DNA of 63,711 nucleotides. It comes from Porphyromonadaceae bacterium UBA7203. GTDB taxonomy: Bacteria > Bacteroidota > Bacteroidia > Bacteroidales > Muribaculaceae. Shown here one piece after another: positions 34,052 to 43,700 of the stretch. The stretch is taken from assembly GCA_002490725.1 (NCBI GenBank), contig DKUN01000025.1, positions 1 to 63,711 of the forward strand. The letters are read 5' to 3'. Within the stretch, counting starts at the first letter, position 1. Each line of letters starts with the position of its first letter. The position numbers and the translations under genes were made by a program. The notes below the pieces were generated by a model. That model ran no database searches, was not told where the DNA came from, and was given only the letters and a program-made list of their open reading frames with translations.

Positions 34052-34465
34052 ATGAGCTATCGCGCACCATTATCCATCTTTCTGGCGGCCCTCGTCTTGC
34101 TGCTCATTTCAAGCCGCGACACCTTTGCCGCCCATCGGCGCAACTATCCCGTCAGGCCCCCTGAGGAGATTCAACACACCCTCGGGGTGCTTAAGTTGCG
34201 CGACATCGACGCCGGCCATGTCACGGTGACATTCTGGAGTGCCGATGATGCCGAATCGCGTCTTGAAAACATCAAGGAAGCCGCCCGCGCCCGCGCTGAC
34301 GACGCCATCACCCATATCGGCGTCAACGTAGGCGACGATCCCGACATCGCTGCTGCATATCTGCGCCGCGATGCCCTCGACGGCGACTCGCTCCAGCTCC
34401 TCGCACTTCCCGACGAAGCCCGGGCTCTGACCGACACGTACGGCTACCGCACTTTCTATCGCTGA
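34052..34465 (+). CDS. Small secreted protein, possible cysteine-free thioredoxin-like fold
   Basis: A 137-residue exported protein with a signal peptide (MSYRAPLSIFLAALVLLLIS, cleavage near FAA). The pattern VTVTFWSADDAESRLENIKE looks like the start of a TlpA/thioredoxin fold (FWAxxCxxC) in which both cysteines are gone. THIGVNVGDDPD would be the next strand. The protein ends near YGYRTFYR, where the cis-proline strand should follow. It is 34 bp downstream of purT. A truncated, non-redox domain is inference; function unknown. Confidence 0.6.
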   Translation: MSYRAPLSIFLAALVLLLISSRDTFAAHRRNYPVRPPEEIQHTLGVLKLRDIDAGHVTVTFWSADDAESRLENIKEAARARADDAITHIGVNVGDDPDIAAAYLRRDALDGDSLQLLALPDEARALTDTYGYRTFYR

Positions 34466-34541
34466 CGTCCCCCTTGCGCATTGCCCGTGCCGCCCGCGTC
34501 CGCCCGCTGAAATTACTTTTCCTTTTATGGAAAAAAATTTG

Positions 34542-34549
34542 TAAATTTG
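34542..34549 (+). promoter_or_regulatory. -7 box for nadB
   Basis: TAAATTTG, 53 bp before the nadB ATG. The -33 region is T-rich (CTTTTCCTTTTA) without an exact TTTG. Confidence 0.55.
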
Positions 34550-34602
34550 CCGGCGTTTAACATTAATCATTAGGTTTCCACATTGGAACTTAACTTATAG
34601 TT

Positions 34603-36180
34603 ATGACTTACGAATATGATTATCTGGTCATCGGTTCGGGTATAGCCGGAATGAGTTTCGCCCTCAAGGTTGCCGACAAAGGCCGCGTGGCCCTGGTGTG
34701 CAAAACGACCCTTGACGAGGCCAATACCGCTCTGGCCCAGGGTGGTGTGGCGTCAGTGACAAACCTTGAAGTCGACAATTTCGAAAAGCACATTGAAGAC
34801 ACAATGATTGCCGGCGACTTTCTGAGCGACCCCGAAGCCGTGCGCAAGGTCGTGACCGAAGCTCCGGCCCAGATACGCGAACTTGTGGGCTGGGGAGTCG
34901 ACTTCGATAAAAAAGAAGACGGCACGTTTGACCTTCACCGCGAAGGCGGCCACAGTGAATTCCGCATTCTGCATCATGCCGACAACACCGGCTATGAAAT
35001 CCAGCAGCGACTAATCGAGCAAGTGCGCCGTCATCCGGGCATCGATATTTTCGAAAACCACTTTGCCATCGAAATCATAACCCAGCACCACCTCGGTCGC
35101 ATCGTGACACGCCGCACACCCGACATTACCTGCTATGGTGCATACGTCCTCGATCCCGAAACCGGCAAAGTCGACACCTTCCTCTCCAAAGTAACCCTCA
35201 TGGCCACGGGTGGCGTAGGCGCGGTTTACCAGAACACCACCAACCCTCTCGTCGCTACCGGCGACGGTATCGCCATGGTCTATCGCGCCAAGGGAACAGT
35301 CAAGGATATGGAGTTCATCCAATTCCATCCGACGGCCCTATACCATCCCGGTGACCGGCCCTGCTTCCTCATTACCGAAGCCATGCGTGGCTACGGCGCC
35401 GTGCTCCGCAACGGCAACGGCGAGGAATTCATGCACAAGTATGATTCACGTCTCTCGCTCGCTCCACGCGACATCGTGGCCCGCGCCATCGACTCCGAGA
35501 TGAAACTTCTCGGCCACGACCACGTCTATCTAGACGTTACCCACAAGGATGCTGAGGAAACCAAGCGCCACTTCCCAAACATCTATCGTCACTGCCTCGA
35601 AATAGGCATAGATATAACGAAGGACTACATTCCCGTGGCCCCGGCAGCCCACTATCTTTGCGGCGGCATCAAGGTCGACGCTAACGGTGAATCGAGCATC
35701 AAGCGCCTCTATGCCGTCGGCGAGTGTAGTTGTACCGGCCTTCACGGCGGCAACCGTCTGGCTTCCAATTCGCTGATTGAAGCGGTGGTCTATGCCGATG
35801 CGGCCGCCCGTCATGCCTCCGAATGCGTCGACGGCTACGACTTCAGGCGCGACGTGCCCCAGTGGAACGACGACGACACGCGCCATCCTGAAGAGATGGT
35901 TCTTATTACCCAGAGCATCAAGGAAGTGAACCAGATTATGGGTACATACGTTGGCATAGTACGCAGCAATCTGCGTCTTGACCGTGCATGGAACCGACTC
36001 GACATCCTTTACGAAGAAACCGAAAAACTCTTCAAAAGCTCTCACGCCTCGCGTGCAATCTGCGAGCTCCGCAACATTATCAATGTGGGCTACCTGATTA
36101 TGCGCCAGGCCAAGGAACGCAAGGAAAGCCGCGGTCTCCATTACACCATCGACTATCCACCTGTTCCCGACGGCAAATGA
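34603..36180 (+). CDS. nadB: L-aspartate oxidase
   Basis: A 525-residue flavoenzyme that oxidises aspartate to iminoaspartate, the first step of NAD synthesis; in anaerobes fumarate is the acceptor. FAD site: YLVIGSGIAGMSFAL. Other motifs are ALAQGGVASV, the catalytic region PTALYHPGDRPCFLITEAMR, HYLCGGIKVD and GGNRLASNSLIEA. Cytosolic. nadA and nadC are not in the window. The stop overlaps the DUF4294 start as ATGA. Confidence 0.95.
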   Translation: MTYEYDYLVIGSGIAGMSFALKVADKGRVALVCKTTLDEANTALAQGGVASVTNLEVDNFEKHIEDTMIAGDFLSDPEAVRKVVTEAPAQIRELVGWGVDFDKKEDGTFDLHREGGHSEFRILHHADNTGYEIQQRLIEQVRRHPGIDIFENHFAIEIITQHHLGRIVTRRTPDITCYGAYVLDPETGKVDTFLSKVTLMATGGVGAVYQNTTNPLVATGDGIAMVYRAKGTVKDMEFIQFHPTALYHPGDRPCFLITEAMRGYGAVLRNGNGEEFMHKYDSRLSLAPRDIVARAIDSEMKLLGHDHVYLDVTHKDAEETKRHFPNIYRHCLEIGIDITKDYIPVAPAAHYLCGGIKVDANGESSIKRLYAVGECSCTGLHGGNRLASNSLIEAVVYADAAARHASECVDGYDFRRDVPQWNDDDTRHPEEMVLITQSIKEVNQIMGTYVGIVRSNLRLDRAWNRLDILYEETEKLFKSSHASRAICELRNIINVGYLIMRQAKERKESRGLHYTIDYPPVPDGK

Positions 36181-36824
36181 ACCGTTTCCTCAGGGCGTCG
36201 GTTGCCTTTATAGCCTGCCTGTTCGTCTGTTTCGCCGCCGTTGCGCAAGACGGTAATGACGGCGACGACCTCTCTCCGCTGCTGGTTATAAAGCCCAACT
36301 ACATTCAGGGCACGTATGTCGACCTCGACGAGGCCGGTGACACCGTATACCACATTGTGCTCAAACAGCTGACCGTATTCCCTGAATGGAAATTCAAAAA
36401 CAAAAAGGAAGAGGAGTTCTACTGGCGCACGGTGCGTGACGTCAAAAAGGCACTCCCTTACGCCAAGGTGATTTGCCGCACCCTGACTGAAACTTATGAA
36501 TACATCGAAACGCTCCCCGATACCAAGGCTCGCGAAAAGCACCTCAAGGAAATGGAGAGCGCCGTATTCAACCAATATAAACCTGCAATGAAAAAGTTTA
36601 CACGCTCGCAGGCCAACCTGCTCGTCAAACTTATCATGCGCGAAACCAATCAAACCGGCTACGACATTCTAAAAGCCTTTCTCGGCTCTTTCAGAGCCGC
36701 TTTCTGGCAAGGCTTCGGCAAACTCTTCGGAGTGAGCCTCAAGGGCACATACCGACCCGACAAAGACCGTCAGGACGCTATCATTGAGCGAATCTGCATC
36801 GGCGTCGAGCAGGGCACACTCTAA
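36177..36824 (+). CDS. DUF4294 family secreted protein
   Basis: A 215-residue protein matching the DUF4294 pattern of Bacteroidetes: YVDLDEAGDTVYHIVLKQLT, then RDVKKALPYAKVICRTL, RSQANLLVKLIMRETNQTGY and AFWQGFGKLFGVSLKGTY. The N terminus is a signal peptide (MNRFLRASVAFIACLFVCFAA ending VAQ). Function unknown. The start codon is the ATG of the ATGA overlap with nadB. Probably co-transcribed with nadB and the MATE gene 3 bp downstream. Confidence 0.85.
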   Translation: MNRFLRASVAFIACLFVCFAAVAQDGNDGDDLSPLLVIKPNYIQGTYVDLDEAGDTVYHIVLKQLTVFPEWKFKNKKEEEFYWRTVRDVKKALPYAKVICRTLTETYEYIETLPDTKAREKHLKEMESAVFNQYKPAMKKFTRSQANLLVKLIMRETNQTGYDILKAFLGSFRAAFWQGFGKLFGVSLKGTYRPDKDRQDAIIERICIGVEQGTL

Positions 36825-36827
36825 ATA

Positions 36828-38165
36828 ATGAATTTTAAAAGCTATCTCAACGATTACAAACAGATTGTGCGGCTTGGCCTGCCCATCGTAGTGGGTCAGG
36901 CCGGCATGATTGTCGTCGGGTTTGCCGATAATATCATGGTAGGGCGCTACACGACCGAAGCTCTTTCATCCGCATCGTTCGTCAACAACGTGTTTAACAT
37001 GGCCTCGCTGGCATGTATGGGGTTTTCATATGGCATAACCCCTCTGGTCGGCGCCATGTTCGGCCGAGGCGAAGAGCACCGCATAGGCTCCATTATGCGC
37101 AACGCGGTGCTCATCAACGTTATCTACACGCTGCTCGTAACCCTCCTCATGGGCCTGCTCTATCTCAATCTCGACCGTCTCGGCCAGCCCGCCGAACTCA
37201 TGCCGCTTATACGCCCTTACTATCTGCTCTACCTCTGCGGTCTGCTCCCTATGGCGCTCTATAATGTATGGGCGCAATGCTCCTACGGCATGAAAGGCAC
37301 CAAGATGCCTATGTGGATTATCCTTGCGGCCAATCTGCTCAACGTGTGTGGCAACTATCTGCTTATTTACGGCAATTACGGCTTTCCCGAACTCGGCCTT
37401 TTCGGCGCCGGGCTCGCCACTTTCATTGCCAGGATTACTTCGGCGCTGCTCATTATCTTCATATTCCTGACCCACCGGAAATACGCATTGCTCCGGGAGG
37501 GTTTCCGCTACTCACGCCTCAAAGGCTCATCGCTTAGTCTTATAGGACGCACCTCGCTCCCAGTTTCGCTGCAGCTGTTTTTCGAAACCGCGGCATTCTC
37601 AGGCGCGGCCGTATTTGTCGGGTGGATTGGAGCCGTCGAGCTCGCAGCCTTTCAGGTAATGGTCATTATAGGCACTCTCGGATTCTGTTTCTATTATAGT
37701 CTCGGCGCCGCCACGTCGGTTTTGGTGGCCAACGCCGCCGGCACGAGCAATCGCGCCGCGATGCGGCGCATCGGCTTCGCGGGCTATCATCTGACCCTAC
37801 TGCTTGCCTTCTGCGCCTCGTTAGCTTTTGTCGTCGCCGGCCGTTATCTGATTGTCCTCTTCACCCGCGACGCGGCTGTGGTCTCTATGTGCATGACACT
37901 CATTATGCCGCTTCTCTGCTACCAGCTCGGTGATGCCACTCAGATTAACTTTGCTAACGCGCTGCGCGGCAACTCCAGGGTAATGCCGATGCTTTGGATT
38001 GCCTTTGTCAGCTATATGCTCGTCGGCATTCCGTCGAGCTATCTTTTCGGATTCACCCTCGGCGGTGGCATTGTAGGCATTTTTTATAGCTTCTCAGTCA
38101 GCCTCTTTCTTGCCGGAACGCTGTTCTTCGTTTATTTCATGAATTATACCCGCAAACGTGAATAA
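36828..38165 (+). CDS. MATE family efflux transporter
   Basis: A 445-residue, twelve-helix multidrug and toxin extrusion transporter. Two matching halves begin IVRLGLPIVVGQAGMIV and LIGRTSLPVSLQLFFETAAF. Substrates are likely cationic compounds, driven by Na+ or H+. It follows the DUF4294 gene by 3 bp and overlaps the next gene by 8 bp. Confidence 0.92.
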   Translation: MNFKSYLNDYKQIVRLGLPIVVGQAGMIVVGFADNIMVGRYTTEALSSASFVNNVFNMASLACMGFSYGITPLVGAMFGRGEEHRIGSIMRNAVLINVIYTLLVTLLMGLLYLNLDRLGQPAELMPLIRPYYLLYLCGLLPMALYNVWAQCSYGMKGTKMPMWIILAANLLNVCGNYLLIYGNYGFPELGLFGAGLATFIARITSALLIIFIFLTHRKYALLREGFRYSRLKGSSLSLIGRTSLPVSLQLFFETAAFSGAAVFVGWIGAVELAAFQVMVIIGTLGFCFYYSLGAATSVLVANAAGTSNRAAMRRIGFAGYHLTLLLAFCASLAFVVAGRYLIVLFTRDAAVVSMCMTLIMPLLCYQLGDATQINFANALRGNSRVMPMLWIAFVSYMLVGIPSSYLFGFTLGGGIVGIFYSFSVSLFLAGTLFFVYFMNYTRKRE

Positions 38166-40140
38166 TCTCCGATTTCTGCCGCTTGGAGCGCTTGCCGCTC
38201 TCACTCTTGCCGCATGTGCCAGCCTCGGCCATCCCGACGGCGGACCGCGCGACGTGACCCCTCCGCGCTATGTTTCGTCAAACCCCGTTCCCGGCAGCCT
38301 CAACTTCAGTGGCGACAAAATCTCGATTTTCTTCGACGAAAACGTCGAACTCTCCGATCCTAACTCAAAGGTAGCCATTTCACCGGCACAAAAGGAAATG
38401 CCGACGCTCATGGCCAACGGGCGGCGAATTGACATCACTCTCCGTGACTCGCTGATTCCCGACATGACCTATACAATCGACCTCGCCGACGCTGTCAAGG
38501 ACCTCAACGAGGGCAACGTGCTCGATGGTTTTGCAATCGATTTCTCGACCGGCGATTCCATCGACACACTCTCGATTTCAGGCATGGTGCTTCATGCGCG
38601 TGACCTTGAGCCCGCACAGGGTATGCTCGTCGGCGTCTATGCCGGAGCGGCCGACTCATGTATCCACACCCGGCGTTTTGAACGCATTGCACGCACTAAC
38701 CAGCTCGGCCAGTTCACAATTCGCAACCTTAAGCCTCGCGAATATCAGATTTTTGCACTGACCGACCAGAATCGCGACTTATTCTGGGACCGTACCGAAG
38801 ACGTAGCATTCTGCTCCACTACCATTACGCCGACTGTTGAGACCGTTGTTGAGACCGACTCAATCTCGCCTGATTCCGTCGTCGTTACCAACCGCACTCG
38901 CTTTCTGCCCGACAATTTGCTGCTCACATGGTTTAACGAGGACTATAAGGCGCAGTATCTGAGCGGCTACAAGCGCGACCCCCGCAATGTGCTTCATCTT
39001 GAAATGGCTGCGCCGGCCGATTCGTTGCCGTCGCTCACGGTCGTTACGCTCGGAGCCGACACTGCCGTGCGCATTCCGCTTACTCCCGCCAATTCGCTGA
39101 TGACACATTCGGCCACAAACGACACCATCAATTTCTGGCTTCGCGACACCACTCTTATTCAAGCGGATACAATGCTTGTTGAAACACGCTATCGCCGAGT
39201 GGACTCGCTCGATAACGTAGTATGGACGACCGATACCCTCAAATTCAATTTCCGCACGCCGAAAAGCAAAAAAGGTCAGCCTCGGCCGCTCACTCTTCAG
39301 GAGAAAATTGACTCTGTTCTCGCTATTTCCGACACCATTGTGGTCGACACTTTCGCCCTTATGCAGCCAAAGGCATTCCTGACGCTCAGCAACGACGGCA
39401 GTGTTCAGGAAGTTAATCGCCCTTATATCTTCAAGACGTCGCGCCCCGTCGATAGCATTGCTCCCGGCGCCATACGTCTCGAGTTCAAACCTGACTCCGT
39501 GTGGGTACCTGTCGAACCTCAGCCTCAGGTGCTTCCTTACGATACCATCTGGCATGACCGCTTTTTTATCGATGTGGACTGGGTGCCGGGCGGGTCATAT
39601 CGCATTGTGGCCGATTCGCTCGCTATTTCCGACATCTATGGCCGCTATAACAAACCGCTCGAAACGAAAATCGACGTCCGCAACTCCGCGGAATACTCGT
39701 CTATTCTCTTTAATATCGCCGGGTTGCCTGATTCAGTCGCAGCCGTGGTTGAGTTGCTCGACGACCGTGATGAGGTCAAGCGCACTCTGCCCGTAACCGG
39801 TGGCCGCGCTAAATTCGAGTATCTCCTTCCGGGCACATTCTACGCCCGTCTGTTTATTGACGCCGACCGCGACGGTCAGTGGACCAACGGCGACCTGCAC
39901 CTGCGACGTCAGCCCGAAGACGTTTACTATTTCCCCAAAAAGCTCGCTCTGAAGAAAAATTGGGAACGCAGCGAGGCCTGGGATATTAATGCCGTCAGCG
40001 TTGAGGAGCAGAAACCGCTTGAAATCAAACAAAATAAGCCCAAACTCAACGCCGGCGAAATTCCGCTGCAAACCGACGAAGACGAAGATGATGTTCCATT
40101 CGGCGGTGAGTTCGGCACCGGATTGACCAACTATCGCTAA
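38158..40140 (+). CDS. Large lipoprotein with SbsA Ig-like domain
   Basis: A 660-residue lipoprotein starting with GTG, 8 bp inside the end of the MATE gene. Lipobox ALTLAAC with C19 or so, followed by HPDGGPRDVTPP. The Ig-like domain (about 37-125) has the pattern SNPVPGSLNFSGDKISIFFD, typical of the Bacteroidetes Ig-like lipoproteins that accompany MATE or cell-envelope genes. The long remainder is beta-rich, with an acidic tail (QTDEDEDDVPFGGEF). Function unknown, probably in the outer membrane. Confidence 0.82.
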   Translation: MNNLRFLPLGALAALTLAACASLGHPDGGPRDVTPPRYVSSNPVPGSLNFSGDKISIFFDENVELSDPNSKVAISPAQKEMPTLMANGRRIDITLRDSLIPDMTYTIDLADAVKDLNEGNVLDGFAIDFSTGDSIDTLSISGMVLHARDLEPAQGMLVGVYAGAADSCIHTRRFERIARTNQLGQFTIRNLKPREYQIFALTDQNRDLFWDRTEDVAFCSTTITPTVETVVETDSISPDSVVVTNRTRFLPDNLLLTWFNEDYKAQYLSGYKRDPRNVLHLEMAAPADSLPSLTVVTLGADTAVRIPLTPANSLMTHSATNDTINFWLRDTTLIQADTMLVETRYRRVDSLDNVVWTTDTLKFNFRTPKSKKGQPRPLTLQEKIDSVLAISDTIVVDTFALMQPKAFLTLSNDGSVQEVNRPYIFKTSRPVDSIAPGAIRLEFKPDSVWVPVEPQPQVLPYDTIWHDRFFIDVDWVPGGSYRIVADSLAISDIYGRYNKPLETKIDVRNSAEYSSILFNIAGLPDSVAAVVELLDDRDEVKRTLPVTGGRAKFEYLLPGTFYARLFIDADRDGQWTNGDLHLRRQPEDVYYFPKKLALKKNWERSEAWDINAVSVEEQKPLEIKQNKPKLNAGEIPLQTDEDEDDVPFGGEFGTGLTNYR

Positions 40141-40163
40141 CTGTTTCCTTTCTGATAAAAAAC

Positions 40164-41312
40164 ATGGAAAATTTCGATTACTGCACTCCTACTCAATATG
40201 TTTTTGGGCGCGGCACTGAGGATCGCGTCGGCGGCCTCTCGGCCAACTGTCTCGGCAATAAGATTCTGCTTTGTTTCGGCGAAGGCTCCGTTGTGCGCTC
40301 AGGCCTGCTCGAACGTGTTAAACGCTCGCTTGGCGCAGCGGCTGTTGAATTCATCGAATTCGGCGGCATTCAGCCTAATCCGACCGACGATCGCGTTTAT
40401 GAGGGTATCGACCTGTGTCGCAGCCATGGCGTCACCGGGTTGCTTGCAGTCGGCGGCGGTTCGGTAATCGACACAGCAAAGGCCATTGCCGGCGGTGTGC
40501 CATATAGAGGCGATTTCTGGGACTTCTGGGCCGGAAAAGCGGTCATGGACCGGGCGCTCCCCGTCGGCGTAGTGCTTACAATCGCTGCTGCCGGCAGCGA
40601 AGGTTCAGGCAATTCGGTCATCACCAAAATCGACGGCGCCAAAAAAGTGTCGCTGCGCACCAACGTGCTCCGTCCTCGTTTCTCTATTCTCAATCCCGAG
40701 CTCACAATGACTCTGCCCGCATATCAGACAGCATGCGGAATCGTTGATATGATGGCCCATATTCTTGAGAGGTATTTTTCGCCGTCGGCCGATTGCGACG
40801 TAACCGACCGCATGTGTGAGGGCGCGCTCAAGGCCATTGTAGACATTGCCCCGCGCGTAATCGAAACCCCTGACGATTATCAGGCAAGAGCCAATATCAT
40901 GTGGTCCGGCACAGTTGCCCATAATGGCATCTGCGGGGTAGGACGCATTGAAGACTGGACCTCGCATGCCATGGAACACGAGCTGTCGGCCATCTACGGA
41001 GTGGCTCACGGAGCCGGGCTTTCGGTTGTTTTTCCGGCATGGATAGCCTATGTGGCCCGCATTAAGCCCGACAAGGTTCTGCAGCTTGGCAGTCGCGTGT
41101 TCGGAGTCAGCGGAGTCGACGCTACGGTTGGTGCGCTCAAAAACTTCAACCGCTCCATCTCCATGCCTGTCACCCTTGGCGAACTCGGCATTGACAATCC
41201 CGACATCGACCTCCTTGTCCGCAAACTCCATGAAACAAAAGGAGCGCTGATCGGCAGCTACTGTCCGACCGACGCTCATGCGTCCGAGGCAATCTATCGC
41301 CTCATGCTCTGA
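40164..41312 (+). CDS. Iron-containing alcohol dehydrogenase
   Basis: A 382-residue group III alcohol dehydrogenase of the butanol dehydrogenase (YqhD/BdhA) type. The nucleotide-binding loop is GGGSVIDTAKAI; the metal-binding region contains MAHILERYF and WTSHAMEHELSAIYGVAHG. It reduces aldehydes with NAD(P)H. A promoter is not clear in the 23 bp after the Ig lipoprotein gene, so it probably belongs to the same transcript. The convergent muramidase gene ends 11 bp away. Confidence 0.93.
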   Translation: MENFDYCTPTQYVFGRGTEDRVGGLSANCLGNKILLCFGEGSVVRSGLLERVKRSLGAAAVEFIEFGGIQPNPTDDRVYEGIDLCRSHGVTGLLAVGGGSVIDTAKAIAGGVPYRGDFWDFWAGKAVMDRALPVGVVLTIAAAGSEGSGNSVITKIDGAKKVSLRTNVLRPRFSILNPELTMTLPAYQTACGIVDMMAHILERYFSPSADCDVTDRMCEGALKAIVDIAPRVIETPDDYQARANIMWSGTVAHNGICGVGRIEDWTSHAMEHELSAIYGVAHGAGLSVVFPAWIAYVARIKPDKVLQLGSRVFGVSGVDATVGALKNFNRSISMPVTLGELGIDNPDIDLLVRKLHETKGALIGSYCPTDAHASEAIYRLML

Positions 41313-41323
41313 AAAACCAGGAG

Positions 41324-42079
41324 TTACTCTTTCGAGTATTTCGCGAATGCTGCCGCCATGCGCGCGTCGTAGCGCATTTTCTTGTAGCCGGGTCCGTTAT
41401 ACCGCAGGGCAAACTTGGCCCATTGGCGGTCGCGTATGTATCGGTCGAGATTGCGGCTTCGCAGAAAGCGTGCGAACAACTCGAGTTGCTCGCGTTCCGA
41501 CGTCTGCATGAGGCTCACAAACTCGTTGACGGAATTGCATCCGCATAGCTTCCAGTTGAAGCCTCCTATCTGAAACATTCCCCAGAAAGTGCCCTCGAGC
41601 GCCGCAATGGAGTCTATTGCCATCGCAGCGTGCAGGCGCGCGTATTGTGCGGCCTGGACCGACCCGTATTTTCGTCGGTTCAGCGGCTGGAAAACTACAG
41701 GGTGCTTGGAGCTGCAATTGCTCAGGTTGATTCCGCGCCGTCGAGCTGCCTGACGAAACATGGTCAGGTCAAAGTTTATAATCGGAGTCCCGTCGGGATT
41801 GAAACCATCACCTTTGACGCCCGCCTCGATGTCTACAACGGCGCGTATTGCGGCCACCGGAATATCCAGTTCGGTCGCCACCTCCTCATAGTCGGCATCG
41901 GTCAGCGATAGATTGCGCCGAGAAATGGCAGTGGAGTCGGTCGCGGCAGGTTGCCGCGTTGCAGTGTCGGCGGCAACTGTCGGAGTTGTTGACGTAGTCA
42001 TTGACGCAAACAAAAGCGCCAGTGCGCCCCCTAATGTTGCGGGGGCGCATCGGCGCAGTTGTTTTGCAGTCAGCCTCAT
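41324..42079 (-). CDS. Secreted N-acetylmuramidase family protein
   Basis: A 251-residue exported protein with a signal-like N terminus (LGGALALLFASMTTS). It matches the N-acetylmuramidase pattern (pfam11860, DUF3380), best known from phage endolysins: IRAVVDIEAGVKGDGF with probable catalytic E85, SIAALEGTFWGMFQIGGFNW, REQLELFARFLRS and WAKFALRYNGPGYKK. It should cut the glycan strand of peptidoglycan. No phage genes adjoin; it lies 3 bp after the pepD gene. Endogenous envelope remodelling or competitor lysis are both possible. Confidence 0.8.
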   Translation of the reverse strand: MRLTAKQLRRCAPATLGGALALLFASMTTSTTPTVAADTATRQPAATDSTAISRRNLSLTDADYEEVATELDIPVAAIRAVVDIEAGVKGDGFNPDGTPIINFDLTMFRQAARRRGINLSNCSSKHPVVFQPLNRRKYGSVQAAQYARLHAAMAIDSIAALEGTFWGMFQIGGFNWKLCGCNSVNEFVSLMQTSEREQLELFARFLRSRNLDRYIRDRQWAKFALRYNGPGYKKMRYDARMAAAFAKYSKE

Positions 42080-42082
42080 CTG

Positions 42083-43540
42083 TTACTTTTTCAGATCGGC
42101 TACTTTCTTCAGAATCAGTTTGAGCTGGTCCCAGAAACGGCCTACAGTCGAAATCTGCATGCGTTCAGAGGGCGAATGTACGCCGCGCAGGGTAGGGCCG
42201 AACGACGCCATGTCGAGGTTCGGATATTTTTCGAGCAGAAGGCCGCACTCCAGACCGGCATGAATTGCCGTAATCAGGGGCTTTTCGCCATAAAGTTCGG
42301 TGTATGCGTCGCCAATCACGCGCATGATGGTCGAATTCATGTTGGGAGCCCAGCCGGGATAACCCTCGCCATGCTCTACCTTGGCGCCTGCGAGCTGGAA
42401 GTGGGCTTCTACCTGATTGGCAATGTCCCACTTGCGCGACTCGACTGACGAGCGCTGCGACGTAGTCACTACAATCTTGTCGTCACCTGCCATCTTGACC
42501 GATGCAAGGTTGGTCGAGGTCTCAACCAGCCCCTCGAGCTCGCGGCTCATCGAAACTACGCCGTGAGGTGCGCTGTAAACGCTGCGAACCACGGCCAGAG
42601 TAGAATCGGCGTCAATTACATATTCGGGCTTCTCGGCGCTTTCGATTTCAACCTTCAGCGTGGTTTCAAGGCCGGCATATTCATTGGCTACGCGCGCGCA
42701 ATAGTCATTGAAATCAGCCATGACGGCGTGTTTGGCCGATTCGGGAACGCCGAATACTGCGTGCGCGGCGCGGGGGATGGCATTGCGCAGGTTGCCGCCG
42801 TCGATTTCAACCAGGTTCAGGGCGAGTTTCTGGCTCTGTTCCCAAAGGAAGCGGGTCAGAACCTTGTTGGCGTTGGCATGGCCCAGATGGATGTCGCCGC
42901 CGCTATGGCCGCCGAGGCCGCCGCTGACGCTCACCTTCAGGTAGCAGAAATCGGCGGGAGCGAGCGAACGCTGATAAGTAAACGTGCACACTGTGTCGAC
43001 GCCGCCGGCGCAGCCAATGAAAATCTGGCCGTCATCTTCCGAGTCGAGGTTCAGCAGAATGTCGCCGCTGATCATGCCTTCACCGAGGTTATTAGCGCCG
43101 GTCATGCCGGTTTCTTCATCCATGGTAAAGAGAGCCTCGATGGGGCCGCAAACGATTTCAGGGTCAATCAGCACAGCCAGAGAAGCTGCCATACCGATGC
43201 CGTTGTCTGCACCGAGGGTGGTGCCGTCGGCGTGTACCCAGTCGCCGTCAATTATGGTAGTGATGGGGTTGTTTTCAAAATCAAAAGGCTTGTTGCTCTC
43301 GCACACCATATCCATATGGCCCTGCAGAATCAGCACGGGCGCATTTTCGTGGCCTGGAGTTGCTGCGCGGCTCATCACCACATTGCCGATGGCGTCGGTC
43401 TTCACCGGCACGTTGTGTTTGGCAGCGAAGTCGAGCAGATACTGGCGGATTTTCTCCTCCTTTTTGGAAGGGCGGGGCACTTTGGTGATTTCATCGAAAA
43501 TCTCCCAGACGAGTGCCGGTTTAAGGTCGCGGATTGTCAT
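42083..43540 (-). CDS. pepD: Aminoacyl-histidine dipeptidase (PepD, M20 family)
   Basis: A 485-residue zinc dipeptidase of the M20C type, cleaving Xaa-His and other dipeptides. LQGHMDMVCE and DGTTLGADNGIGM hold metal ligands, and TMDEETGMTGA holds the catalytic glutamates. The ATG at 43540 is preferred over the TTG two codons upstream. Cytosolic. Upstream of the muramidase gene, with 3 bp between. Confidence 0.93.
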   Translation of the reverse strand: MTIRDLKPALVWEIFDEITKVPRPSKKEEKIRQYLLDFAAKHNVPVKTDAIGNVVMSRAATPGHENAPVLILQGHMDMVCESNKPFDFENNPITTIIDGDWVHADGTTLGADNGIGMAASLAVLIDPEIVCGPIEALFTMDEETGMTGANNLGEGMISGDILLNLDSEDDGQIFIGCAGGVDTVCTFTYQRSLAPADFCYLKVSVSGGLGGHSGGDIHLGHANANKVLTRFLWEQSQKLALNLVEIDGGNLRNAIPRAAHAVFGVPESAKHAVMADFNDYCARVANEYAGLETTLKVEIESAEKPEYVIDADSTLAVVRSVYSAPHGVVSMSRELEGLVETSTNLASVKMAGDDKIVVTTSQRSSVESRKWDIANQVEAHFQLAGAKVEHGEGYPGWAPNMNSTIMRVIGDAYTELYGEKPLITAIHAGLECGLLLEKYPNLDMASFGPTLRGVHSPSERMQISTVGRFWDQLKLILKKVADLKK

Positions 43541-43642
43541 ATTCAAAGTAAAAAAATGGTTAGGAGTGTTAAATTTGTTTTAAATACGATGTCTAAGTTA
43601 CAAATATTTTTTGGATTATGCGAAATATTCAGAGTAAATTCT

Positions 43643-43650
43643 TACTTTTG
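43643..43650 (+). promoter_or_regulatory. -7 box for the OmpH operon
   Basis: TACTTTTG, 50 bp before the ATG at 43701, in the 160-bp divergent gap with pepD. No TTG at the normal spacing, so the call is moderate. Confidence 0.5.
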
Positions 43651-43700
43651 CACAAATAATATTACCAAACACTCTCAATACAATCACCAAAAATTCTGAA

